Positions 1 through 6,369 of a stretch of DNA of 7,864 bases are shown piece after piece (within the stretch, counting starts at the first letter, position 1; each line of letters begins with the position of its first letter). This DNA comes from an uncultured Rhodocyclaceae bacterium. Lineage in GTDB: Bacteria > Pseudomonadota > Gammaproteobacteria > Burkholderiales > Rhodocyclaceae. Where the stretch lies: contig CAIYZZ010000419.1 in the NCBI GenBank assembly GCA_903930805.1, forward strand, positions 1-7,864, given 5' to 3'. Under the pieces are notes generated by a model. That model did no database searches. It saw nothing but the letters and a program-made list of their open reading frames with translations, and had not been told where the DNA came from. The position numbers and the translations under genes are program-made.

Positions 1-1088
1 AGGTGGAGGCGCTCGGCTTCGATTTTGGAGATGTCGAGGATGTCGTTGATGACGGAGAGTAGGTGCTTGGATGCTTGATCGACCTTTTTGAGTTGATCGA
101 TCAATTTTGGGTTATCCGTCTGACGTAGCGCGAGATTGGTCATGCCCATGATACCGTTCAACGGTGTGCGCAACTCATGGCTCATGTTGGCAAGGAAGGT
201 GCTCTTGGCGCGGCTGGCCGCGGCGGAATTGTCGCGTGCCAAGACCAGTGCAGCGTTGGCCGCTTCGAGCTCGGCGGTGCGATATTGCACGCGGGCCTCC
301 AGTTCAGCATTCAGCGCCCGGACTTTCTGCTCGGCGTCCCTGAGTTGCTCGCGTTCGTCAATCAATTGCTGTTCGGTGGAAAACAGCTTGACCGATGCTT
401 CGTTGATGGAGGCGCCCAGTTCCGCAATTTCAAGAATATCGTCAGGCAGGGTGATGCGCTGTCCCGTGCGCTCGTTGAGTTGCTTGGAGAAGGCTGTAAG
501 CCTGCCGATCGATTGCAGAATGGGGTTGAGCAGCAGGAAGATCAATAAAGCGCTGCCGACTACCCAGGCTGACGTCATGAGCCAAGCGTCTTTCCAGACT
601 TGCGCCTGCCCCGTGCGGATACTGGCTAGGCTGTACTCGGCCTTGAGCCAGCCGAGCGGCTTCCCTACCTCGATCGGTTGCCAGATTACCAGTTGGCCGC
701 TTTCGATGACCATCGTCTGCGCGACATTTGCCGGCGGCGACACGCGAGTCATTCCGGTTAGCCTCAGTGGCGGCCCGTTTGGGTTGCGCTGGATATCCCA
801 GATGAGCTTGCCATCAGGCTCGCAAACCACTAGCCGCTGAATGTCGGGCAATGCTACCGTGCTGGCCAGAAACTCGCCCAGCTCCGCGTAATCCTCAATC
901 AGTAACTGGTGGGCGCTGGTATCGGCAACGTTCCTGACCATCACCGAGGCACTGCGCCGCATGGCTTCGAGCAGGCTGGTGGCCTGGCTTTCTGCCGTCA
1001 CCCAACCGAAGCTGGCGCCAGTCGCCAGCAGAATGCACGAAACGGCCAGAACAATGCGGGTATTCAGCCGGCGGGGCAACAACGGCAT
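1..1088 (-). CDS. Membrane sensor histidine kinase, C-terminal part cut by window edge
   Basis: This is an inner-membrane sensor kinase; 362 residues are visible and the frame is open to the left edge. Residues 12-31 are a first membrane helix, about 32-168 a periplasmic sensor region, and 169-190 a second helix (WLMTSAWVVGSALLIFLLL). A HAMP-like stretch follows (about 187-240), then a long charged coiled coil (about 235-295, rich in E, Q, A and R). The HisKA dimerisation domain contains the H-box FLANMSHELRTPLNGIMGM, with phospho-acceptor His304 at 177-179. The ATPase domain, and any receiver domain typical of hybrid kinases of this type, would lie beyond the window. The ATG at 1088 is chosen because GGGGA (1096-1100) sits seven bases upstream. 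It begins one base after the stop of the binding-protein gene, which suggests translational coupling and a shared sensory job. The kinase identity is secure; ligand and response regulator are unknown. Confidence 0.93.
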   Translation of the reverse strand, partial: MPLLPRRLNTRIVLAVSCILLATGASFGWVTAESQATSLLEAMRRSASVMVRNVADTSAHQLLIEDYAELGEFLASTVALPDIQRLVVCEPDGKLIWDIQRNPNGPPLRLTGMTRVSPPANVAQTMVIESGQLVIWQPIEVGKPLGWLKAEYSLASIRTGQAQVWKDAWLMTSAWVVGSALLIFLLLNPILQSIGRLTAFSKQLNERTGQRITLPDDILEIAELGASINEASVKLFSTEQQLIDEREQLRDAEQKVRALNAELEARVQYRTAELEAANAALVLARDNSAAASRAKSTFLANMSHELRTPLNGIMGMTNLALRQTDNPKLIDQLKKVDQASKHLLSVINDILDISKIEAERLH

Positions 1089-1089
1089 G

Positions 1090-1941
1090 TCACTGTCCCC
1101 AGTTCGTCATGCCCTTGATGTCGATCTTCTCCAGCGCGCTGTAATCTTTGTTGTAGTCTGCCTCGACAAGGTCGTCGAGCCGCATGGGTCTGAGCAATTC
1201 CTCGCCCTCGGTCGTTGCTGCGAGCTTCAGCATGGCCTTCTTCACCGCGTCGCGTACCTGTACGGGAACGCGCGGGTGCGCACTGATGGGATGAGGCGCG
1301 AATTTCGGCGTACTCGCCACCTCGCGCAATTGCGCCCGGGACTCTGCAGGCTCCCGTTCCAGTTCGCTGGCAAACACGGCCCCAGCATCCACCTTGCCCA
1401 TCAGAACGTTAAGGATCACGTTTTTCGTCGAGCCCGCATAATTCTGCATGAACGTCAGATTTTTTCCATAACTCCTCAGTTCATGCTGCATGTAGACACT
1501 ACAGATGTTCTTGTTGCCGACGAACGAAATCTGTTTTTTATCCAGGTCGTCGATGCTGCGGATGGGCGAATCCTGCCTCACATACAGCTTGATATCGGCC
1601 AGCTTGCTATCGCGCACCAGCGGTATGTAGTGGGCCCCCTGGCGGGCCACCACCGTCTGGATGGGCGAGGCATAAATGAAATCGGGGGTGCCGCTCCAGA
1701 TCTCGCGTTCGAATTCGGCCATCTGGTCGAAGAACTTTAGGCGAAACCCGATCCCGGTGTCCTTGGTCAGGCGCTCGATCACCGGTGTCCACATTTTGCT
1801 CATCACAGCGGGCGGCGCGCCTGGTATGACCGCGAAGGTGTAGACGGCGGCATCCGCTGCCGTGGCGGCCTGAAAACTTGCACCGACCAGCATGAAAAGC
1901 GCAGCCCAAATTTGAAGAACGTAATTCGTGATTCTTGACAT
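1090..1941 (-). CDS. PhnD-type periplasmic substrate-binding protein, probable co-receptor of the kinase
   Basis: This is a 283-residue periplasmic binding protein of the phosphate/phosphite/phosphonate (PhnD-like) family. A Sec signal peptide covers about residues 1-29 (hydrophobic run IWAALFMLVGASF, cleavage near ATAAD). The mature part shows family landmarks: YTFAVIPGAPPAVMSKMWTP at the start of lobe 1, then DFIYASPIQTVVA, then VRQDSPIRSIDDLDKKQISF leading into the ligand loop, and VLMGKVDAGAVFASELE in lobe 2. Where phosphonate binders usually have a Ser/Thr-rich loop, this protein reads VGNKNICSVYMQHE, with its only cysteine at position 147. The ATG at 1941 is preceded by AAAGGA at a seven-base spacing. 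No transporter genes are adjacent; the next gene is the kinase, one base away. Binding proteins of this family can act as sensor partners (AioX with AioS for arsenite is a known case). Ligand unknown; family call fairly sure. Confidence 0.88.
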   Translation of the reverse strand: MSRITNYVLQIWAALFMLVGASFQAATAADAAVYTFAVIPGAPPAVMSKMWTPVIERLTKDTGIGFRLKFFDQMAEFEREIWSGTPDFIYASPIQTVVARQGAHYIPLVRDSKLADIKLYVRQDSPIRSIDDLDKKQISFVGNKNICSVYMQHELRSYGKNLTFMQNYAGSTKNVILNVLMGKVDAGAVFASELEREPAESRAQLREVASTPKFAPHPISAHPRVPVQVRDAVKKAMLKLAATTEGEELLRPMRLDDLVEADYNKDYSALEKIDIKGMTNWGQ

Positions 1942-2487
1942 GATGCTGTCCTTTCATTGACCGCTGGAGTATGCCTGTGCGCGTTGTCGCCGGCCTGAAG
2001 CACGGAAGAAAAGCAAACGTCGACGCTATACCTTTCACGTATTACTGTACTGCACTGAACGCATGGACTCGGGAACCTCGAGAGGCGGCTGAGATTGAGG
2101 CCAACCGAGTGTCAATGTGTCTATTGGCTGAATGTCACCATTGTAAGAGCACCAACCATACGAAGACAGAAATTTTGATAACGCTGGATGGTTGCACTTG
2201 GCCGCGACTTGCCTGCCACCTGAATCGAATTCTACCTATTGGAACGGCAGGAGCACCTGACATTGGCCACTCAAGACCTCCGCGCTTCGGGGCTGTCAGT
2301 GACCGTTACTGCATAGGGATCGTTGGAACAGAAAAATGTGGTGGCTCTGATTGAGTGGCCGTTTCGGAGCGCGACGTGAAATGGGCGTCGGCTATGGAGC
2401 GATTTCTCCAGCATCCCTTCATGGCCGGACAGGGCCAGTGGCCACCGATTACAATCGACCAGATCAGCCGTTGAGACGCCTCACGCA
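1942..2487. other. Gene-free stretch of about 546 bases between the sensory pair and the cysteine-cluster gene
   Basis: I see no convincing gene here. The open frames lack a recognisable domain, a good ribosome site, or a protein-like composition. The region should hold the promoter of the binding-protein/kinase pair. A perfect TTGACA hexamer occurs on the minus strand at 2110-2115, but no matching -10 box follows at 16-18 bases, so I do not call it a promoter. A short palindrome CGATT-AC-AATCG lies at 2446-2457, near the 3' end of the cysteine-cluster gene. It has no T-run and is not a clear terminator. Confidence 0.5.
1949..1954 (-). promoter_or_regulatory. Ribosome binding site of the binding-protein gene
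   Basis: AAAGGA on the minus strand lies seven bases before the ATG at 1941. It supports this start over other in-frame codons and fits the start of the signal peptide. Confidence 0.7.
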
Positions 2488-3048
2488 CTACTTGGTAATC
2501 GTGCGGTTGCTGACAGTGGTAGTGCTGGCCACCCTTTTTACCGACAGTGAGACCAGAAAAGGGAACTCCTCGGCGGCGGACTGGACGATGCGAAACTCTC
2601 GCCCAACAGAACGAGCAATCCAGGTCACTAGCACCTTGAGGTCCACAGCTTCGCAGCGAAGGTCTGCAACGACGCAGCCCCGATCCTGGTACACCGGGAA
2701 GTCCGTGCAACCCCAAGGCTTGAGTTTTCGATCATAGACTCGGCACGAGCGGTGTGCTTCGTCGTAGGCGGGACAGGCTTTGCGATGGACGTAGTAAAGC
2801 CCATCCATCGCCCGAATCTCCTCGGGACCCTTGCCCGAAGATAACTGCCTGTCGAAAGCAGCGCGCGACTCTTCGATCTGCCAGAGTGCCTTGAGCTGCG
2901 TCCAATCTAATTCGAGGACAAGCGGGTCGAGCCGACAACAAGGCTTCGCGCACTCGGCGCAGTGAGGGATGACAACGGCAACCTGATAGTTGGCGGCCGC
3001 TACGGTAAGCTCCTCTGCCAAGAGACGGCGGGATTCCCGGTTACTCAT
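2488..3048 (-). CDS. YkgJ-type cysteine-cluster protein (putative metal-binding, function unknown)
   Basis: From the ATG at 3048 the product has 186 residues and starts MSNRESRRLLAEEL. It carries nine cysteines in a YkgJ-like arrangement: HCAECAKPCC (C30, C33, C37, C38), KACPAY (C92), SCRVYD (C102), PWGCTDFPVY (C114), then C125 and C132. Proteins of this family (UPF0153/YkgJ) are thought to bind zinc or an iron-sulphur cluster; their role is not established. There is no signal peptide, so it is probably cytoplasmic. The frame stays open upstream to a TTG at 3147, but the extra 33 residues look non-coding. I see no strong Shine-Dalgarno before ATG 3048, so the start is uncertain. The gene appears monocistronic: the sensory pair is more than 500 bases downstream on the same strand and the tRNA is divergent. 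The last 17 residues (VKRVASTTT and onward) are a polar tail outside the cysteine region. Confidence 0.78.
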   Translation of the reverse strand: MSNRESRRLLAEELTVAAANYQVAVVIPHCAECAKPCCRLDPLVLELDWTQLKALWQIEESRAAFDRQLSSGKGPEEIRAMDGLYYVHRKACPAYDEAHRSCRVYDRKLKPWGCTDFPVYQDRGCVVADLRCEAVDLKVLVTWIARSVGREFRIVQSAAEEFPFLVSLSVKRVASTTTVSNRTITK

Positions 3049-3251
3049 CGCAGAGCAGGCAGGAGAAGTGTAGTGGCTTGCGGAAAGAGGGGCATACGCA
3101 TCAGATATTAGCAAGACACCTGCCTTGCTCGGCGAGAAACGTAACAATCCTCGCGTAACGTTCTGGCATGGCCTCCCGCCTCAAAGCAATGATCGACCTG
3201 CTGCACGCACCAGGCGACGTTGCCCTGGCGACCCATTCATCGTCCTTTGGG

Positions 3252-3280
3252 TAGACGCTCACCATAGTTGCAGCTAGAAT
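3252..3280 (+). promoter_or_regulatory. Candidate sigma-70 promoter for tRNA-Val
   Basis: TAGACG (3252-3257) and TAGAAT (3275-3280) are separated by 17 bases, a good match to a housekeeping promoter (4/6 and 5/6). Transcription would start near 3287, about 22 bases before the tRNA. A small hairpin, CTCTC-TAAAT-GAGAG (3287-3301), lies in this short leader. Confidence 0.5.
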
Positions 3281-3308
3281 GCGCCACTCTCTAAATGAGA
3301 GAAGCAGT

Positions 3309-3385
3309 AGGCGGTTAGCTCAGCTGGTTAGAGCGTTGCCTTGACATGGCAAAGGTCGGAGGTTCGAGTCCTCTACCGCCTACCA
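3309..3385 (+). tRNA. tRNA-Val (anticodon GAC)
   Basis: A full cloverleaf can be drawn. The acceptor stem AGGCGGT (3309-3315) pairs with ACCGCCT (3375-3381). The D arm is GCTC-AGCTGGTTA-GAGC. The anticodon stem TTGCC/GGCAA encloses the loop TTGACAT, giving anticodon GAC at 3343-3345. The T arm is GGAGG-TTCGAGT-CCTCT, with one G-U pair. The discriminator is A and the CCA end is encoded (3383-3385). GAC reads GUC and GUU valine codons. A promoter candidate lies just upstream and a terminator 18 bases downstream, so it appears to be a single-gene transcription unit. Confidence 0.96.
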
Positions 3386-3403
3386 AAGTTATTTTGATCG
3401 AAA

Positions 3404-3429
3404 GCGCACACTGTGTGGTGCGCGTTTTT
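3404..3429 (+). terminator. Rho-independent terminator after tRNA-Val
   Basis: GCGCAC (3404-3409) pairs with GTGCGC (3418-3423) around an eight-base loop, followed by GTTTTT. This GC-rich stem plus T-run ends the tRNA transcript and insulates the operon that starts at 3668. Confidence 0.85.
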
Positions 3430-3483
3430 ATGTAAGCATCTGCCCTGTTTTTGTTGTTTTTTGGTGGGGTGCAATTGGATATT

Positions 3484-3500
3484 TTTCTAAATTTTAGAAA
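3484..3500. repeat. Perfect 17-base palindrome, possible operator
   Basis: TTTCTAAA (3484-3491) and its exact reverse complement TTTAGAAA (3493-3500) flank a single T. Eight-base perfect arms with a one-base centre are too tight for a hairpin loop but suit a site bound by a dimeric regulator. It lies about 170 bases before the barrel gene start. No regulator is identified. Confidence 0.45.
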
Positions 3501-3652
3501 GATAGCCTCAAAGCCAGTCATAGATGCTACCTTGGTGGCGATTGGTACCCTGGATGGAATCTGGATGATCCGGCGGGAAATGCGAGTTGTCCCTGAGATC
3601 AAATACAACCAAATCAGCGGTCAACGTTTGATGGGACATCAGTGAAAAAAAC

Positions 3653-3658
3653 GGAGGA
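3653..3658 (+). promoter_or_regulatory. Ribosome binding site of the barrel gene
   Basis: GGAGGA ends nine bases before the ATG at 3668 and only three bases before the in-frame GTG at 3662. The spacing favours ATG 3668 as the true start; a third in-frame ATG lies at 3674. Confidence 0.75.
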
Positions 3659-3667
3659 TTTGTGACT

Positions 3668-4981
3668 ATGAGCATGCGTCAGATCATCAGTGGCCTGCTT
3701 GCCGGCGGCCTGATAATTACTGGGCAAGCGAACGCAGCACCCGAGGATGACCTACGTGCAATGATCGAGCAAGGGCACCATGCCGATGCCTATCAGGCTG
3801 CCAAGGCGCAGCCCGATCAAGTAGGGAATCCTCTGTTCGACGTTTATTACGGTATTGCCGCAATCGAGGTTGGGCAGGCGAGCGAAGGGGTGCTTGCATT
3901 GGAACGTTATCGCATGTCGTTTCCACAGGACGCCAATGCGGTGCTTTACATGTCACGCGGCTACCTGATGCTCGGTGAGGCTCAAAGGGCGCGTGCCGAA
4001 CTTGAAGCCTTGCTCGAAACGGCGCCATCTGATGAGATCGCCACCGTTGCCCGTGCATTGCTGGAGTCTGCCAGTGGCCAAGAGTCGGCCGCAGGCGGCG
4101 GTGTTCGTGCTTATGTTGAAGCCGGGCTAGGGGCCGATAGCAACGTGAATGGGGGGGTGGGTTCTTCGGTCGTAACCTTGCCGGTGTTTGGCCAGATCGT
4201 GGTACCGCGCAACATCACTCGGACAGGTGATAACTTTACTCATCTGGCGGCTGGCATGACGGTCAACCATGTTATCGACCCCGGCCTGTCCATTTTTGGT
4301 GGCTTGGATTTCAGCACGCGCCTACATTTCAATGATCAAAAATATGATCAGGACGTGCTGGGCGGTGTGTTGGGCGTTGCCCTGAAGCGAGGGGGTAACC
4401 TCTGGCGTGCCACAGCCTCACAGCAAACGTTGTGGCTGGAGAATGATCGCTATCGCAGTGTCACCGGCCTCGCTGGCGAGTGGGGCACGGAAATCCACCC
4501 GAAAGGCTTTCTGAATGCGTTCGTCCAGTATGCGCGCTTTGACTATGGCGAGCCGGGGGGGGGTATTTCCGATGCTGACTTCTATGGCTTGGGCGTGGGC
4601 TACCGTCGTGTTTTCGATGGTGCTTATCGTCCGACGCTGGCTTTGGCAGTGACCGGTGGCGATGATCGCAACGACCGGGGTCACCATGAGCTGTCGCGTA
4701 AAATCTGGGGCGCGTCCGCAACATTTTCGTTTGTCCCAATGCCGAGGTGGAATGTTTCGGCTTCGTTGTCCCACCAGGAAAGCGACTATCAGGACGAACA
4801 ACCCTACCTCGCCGTGACGCGTCATGATCGCTTCGACAGCTTCATTTTGGGTGCCGGTTATCAGATCGATCGCCAAATGAGCGTGCGGGGGGAGATGTCT
4901 TATTTCGACAATGCATCGAACATCGAACTCTACAAGTATGACCGTCTGCAGGGCATGGTCAAGCTCCGCTACGATTTCTAA
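3668..4981 (+). CDS. TPR plus outer-membrane beta-barrel protein, Slam/DUF560-like
   Basis: From ATG 3668 the product has 437 residues. A Sec signal peptide spans about 1-23 (IISGLLAGGLIITG, cleavage after ANA). Residues about 25-135 are helical TPR-like repeats, such as PLFDVYYGIAAIEVGQASEG and DANAVLYMSRGYLMLGEAQR. From about 147 to the end, alternating polar/aromatic strands form a predicted barrel. It opens with RAYVEAGLGADSNVNGG and ends in RYDF, the C-terminal phenylalanine expected for Bam-dependent insertion. This order, periplasmic TPR domain then barrel, is that of surface lipoprotein assembly modifiers (Slam, DUF560; type XI secretion), which move partner proteins across the outer membrane. 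Membership is my reading and is not proven; a generic TPR-barrel protein is the alternative. It is followed after 21 bases by the FecR-domain gene. Runs of seven G (4151-4157) and nine G (4555-4563) lie inside the barrel-coding part. Confidence 0.8.
   Translation: MSMRQIISGLLAGGLIITGQANAAPEDDLRAMIEQGHHADAYQAAKAQPDQVGNPLFDVYYGIAAIEVGQASEGVLALERYRMSFPQDANAVLYMSRGYLMLGEAQRARAELEALLETAPSDEIATVARALLESASGQESAAGGGVRAYVEAGLGADSNVNGGVGSSVVTLPVFGQIVVPRNITRTGDNFTHLAAGMTVNHVIDPGLSIFGGLDFSTRLHFNDQKYDQDVLGGVLGVALKRGGNLWRATASQQTLWLENDRYRSVTGLAGEWGTEIHPKGFLNAFVQYARFDYGEPGGGISDADFYGLGVGYRRVFDGAYRPTLALAVTGGDDRNDRGHHELSRKIWGASATFSFVPMPRWNVSASLSHQESDYQDEQPYLAVTRHDRFDSFILGAGYQIDRQMSVRGEMSYFDNASNIELYKYDRLQGMVKLRYDF
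4555..4563 (+). repeat. Nine-base G homopolymer inside the barrel gene
   Basis: Nine consecutive G bases encode part of the glycine stretch in EPGGGIS (around residues 297-299), probably a loop between strands. A one-base slip would shift the frame and remove the last third of the barrel. A seven-G run lies at 4151-4157 in the same gene. Confidence 0.8.
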
Positions 4982-5002
4982 GATTAACAGGGAGACAGGG
5001 TC

Positions 5003-6277
5003 ATGATGAAGAAATTTGCAAGTTTCCTGGCGGTGTTCCTCCTGGCAGGGGTTTCTGCTGCTTTTGCCGACGAAGGCAAGCTGGTTGCGGCCGTTGGCGA
5101 CATCTTTTCCGTTCGCGATGGCAAGGAAGCCCGGTTACAGCGCGGGGCGGCGGTGCGTGCGGGTGATCTGATTCGTGTCGGCGTCGACAGCTCTGCGCAG
5201 ATTCGCATGAATGACGACTCTATCGTCGCTTTGGCACCCAACACTCAGTTCAAGATTGAGGAATACAAGTTTTCTGCCGATAAGCCGGCTGAAGGGCGCG
5301 CGATTTTCTCCCTGCTCAAAGGAGCTTTGCGTACCGTAACCGGGATGATTGGGCGCGAAGCGCGCGAAAACTATGCCGTCAAGGCTGGCACGGTTGCCAC
5401 CATTGGTATTCGCGGCACCCACTATCGCTTGCGTCTTTGTGATGAAGATTGTGCCGCGGATTCGCCGTCAGCAGCGAACGGACTCTATGGCGGGGTGACA
5501 GAGGGACGCATTGGCGTTACCAACGACAGTGGCACGGATGATTTCGGTGCCGACGAATTCTTCTTTGTTGCCGATGCGGCCAGCCGTCCGTTGCGTTTGC
5601 CGGGTCCGCCCGATCTGTTGATTGATCGAGCGAAGTTTCTGGCCAAGATGAAAGGTGATGGCGCGTCGACTGTGGCATCGGCCCCGACTTTCGATAGCGC
5701 GTCCACCTTACCTGCGGTGCCTGCATCGGCTGCACTGAACAACCTGTCAAACCTGACCTTGCAGCAACTCCGTCCTGCCGAGTTGTCTGCTTCGCCCAGC
5801 CAGTTGGCGCATGTTGCCCCGATTGTCGACTCTGGCGGCGGGGGGTTCACCAATATTGGCGGGAGTGGCACCATCCGTGGACAGATCGTCTGGATGACAA
5901 ATGCGGATATCGACCTGCATATGCTCGCTCCCACGGGGGGGGTGGTCAATTTCACCAACCCGACCTTATCGTTGGGTGCTGCCACGGCACAACTCGATCA
6001 TGATAATCTCGGCAGTGTGATTGATATCGCGCCGGACAAGCGTGTCGAGAATATTACCGTGACGGGAACGCAGATTCCAACGGGCCTGTATACATTCTCC
6101 GCGCATAGTTACAGCGGCAACAACGGTGGTTTGCCCACCACAGTGCAGGTGATCACGACCGGCAATGGTGGCGTCACTTCAGGGGGTGGTACTACTACGC
6201 TCACCTCGGGTCAAACCTCCGGGAGTTATGTGGTTGATTACAAGCCGGGCGTGGCACCGGTTTATTCAACCAGGTAG
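5003..6277 (+). CDS. Secreted FecR-domain protein with C-terminal beta-sandwich-like domain
   Basis: This is a 424-residue exported protein. The signal peptide is residues 1-22 (FASFLAVFLLAGVSAAFA, then DEG). Residues about 25-140 form a FecR domain: GKLVAAVGDIFSV, then AVRAGDLIRVGVDSSAQIRM, SIVALAPNTQFKIEEYKF, LLKGALRTVTG, and the hallmark TIGIRGTHY (134-141). After IRGT comes CDEDC (C146, C150), the only cysteines of the mature protein. A low-complexity Ala/Ser/Pro linker (about 220-275) and a Gly-rich hinge lead to a C-terminal domain (about 288-415) with IVWMTNADIDLHMLAPTGG, LDHDNLG and IPTGLYTFSAHSYSGNNGG. This recalls YfaP/DUF2135-type domains, a tentative match. There is no cytoplasmic anti-sigma part, no transmembrane helix after the signal and no sigma-factor gene nearby. 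It is therefore not a classical FecR regulator. Start: ATG 5003 or 5006, with GGGAGA at 4990-4995. It shares the operon and terminator with the barrel gene and is a plausible export client of it. Confidence 0.85.
   Translation: MMKKFASFLAVFLLAGVSAAFADEGKLVAAVGDIFSVRDGKEARLQRGAAVRAGDLIRVGVDSSAQIRMNDDSIVALAPNTQFKIEEYKFSADKPAEGRAIFSLLKGALRTVTGMIGREARENYAVKAGTVATIGIRGTHYRLRLCDEDCAADSPSAANGLYGGVTEGRIGVTNDSGTDDFGADEFFFVADAASRPLRLPGPPDLLIDRAKFLAKMKGDGASTVASAPTFDSASTLPAVPASAALNNLSNLTLQQLRPAELSASPSQLAHVAPIVDSGGGGFTNIGGSGTIRGQIVWMTNADIDLHMLAPTGGVVNFTNPTLSLGAATAQLDHDNLGSVIDIAPDKRVENITVTGTQIPTGLYTFSAHSYSGNNGGLPTTVQVITTGNGGVTSGGGTTTLTSGQTSGSYVVDYKPGVAPVYSTR
5935..5942 (+). repeat. Eight-base G homopolymer inside the FecR-domain gene
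   Basis: Eight consecutive G bases encode part of PTGGVV (around residues 310-315) in the C-terminal domain. A second run of six G lies at 5840-5845, in the Gly-rich hinge. A one-base slip here would remove or scramble the C-terminal domain while leaving the FecR domain intact. Confidence 0.75.
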
Positions 6278-6332
6278 CCTTTGTTTAACTCATGCCGCTT
6301 CGATGAGCCTGCATGAGCACATGGCAACCCCC

Positions 6333-6361
6333 CCCCGGAAGTCGTATTCCGGGGTTTTTTT
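6333..6361 (+). terminator. Strong rho-independent terminator of the barrel/FecR operon
   Basis: CCCCGGAA (6333-6340) pairs perfectly with TTCCGGGG (6347-6354) around a six-base loop, followed by seven T. It lies 55 bases after the FecR gene stop. It is preceded by extra C bases (a nine-C run at 6328-6336). Read on the minus strand the stem is followed by G bases, so it is not a good terminator for the convergent recJ gene. Confidence 0.92.
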
Positions 6362-6369
6362 CGCCCACT

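Larger units (their letters stand above)
3430..3661 (+). other. AT-rich leader upstream of the barrel/FecR operon
   Basis: These 232 bases are visibly richer in A and T than the surrounding genes, mainly at 3430-3510. They hold the palindrome at 3484-3500 and end in the ribosome site of the barrel gene. An open frame at 3451-3645 has no recognisable features and no ribosome site, so I do not call it a gene. I could not pick a convincing -35/-10 pair, although the operon promoter should be here because a terminator closes the tRNA unit just upstream. Confidence 0.45.

Noticed and set aside
136..840. Long plus-strand open frame opposite the kinase
   Set aside because: It is the antisense shadow of the kinase gene, whose minus-strand frame has clear H-box and membrane features.
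1971..2354. Plus-strand open frame of 127 codons in the gene-free stretch
   Set aside because: Composition is not protein-like, there is no ribosome site, and it overlaps the leader of the binding-protein gene on the other strand.
3169..3255. Short plus-strand frame starting MASRLKAMIDLLHAPGD
   Set aside because: Only 28 codons, no clear ribosome site; it ends within the tRNA promoter candidate. A gene remnant is possible but not supported.
3315..3608. Minus-strand open frame across the tRNA, coding for a peptide ending GLEPPTFAMSRQRSNQLS
   Set aside because: This is the antisense reading of the tRNA-Val gene, a familiar false protein; the remainder has no domain or ribosome site.
3451..3645. 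Plus-strand open frame of 64 codons before the barrel gene
   Set aside because: No ribosome site and no recognisable protein features; it overlaps the AT-rich leader and the palindrome.
6328..6361. Hairpin as a bidirectional terminator for both convergent genes
   Set aside because: On the minus strand the stem is followed by G bases, not T, so only the plus-strand terminator is supported.
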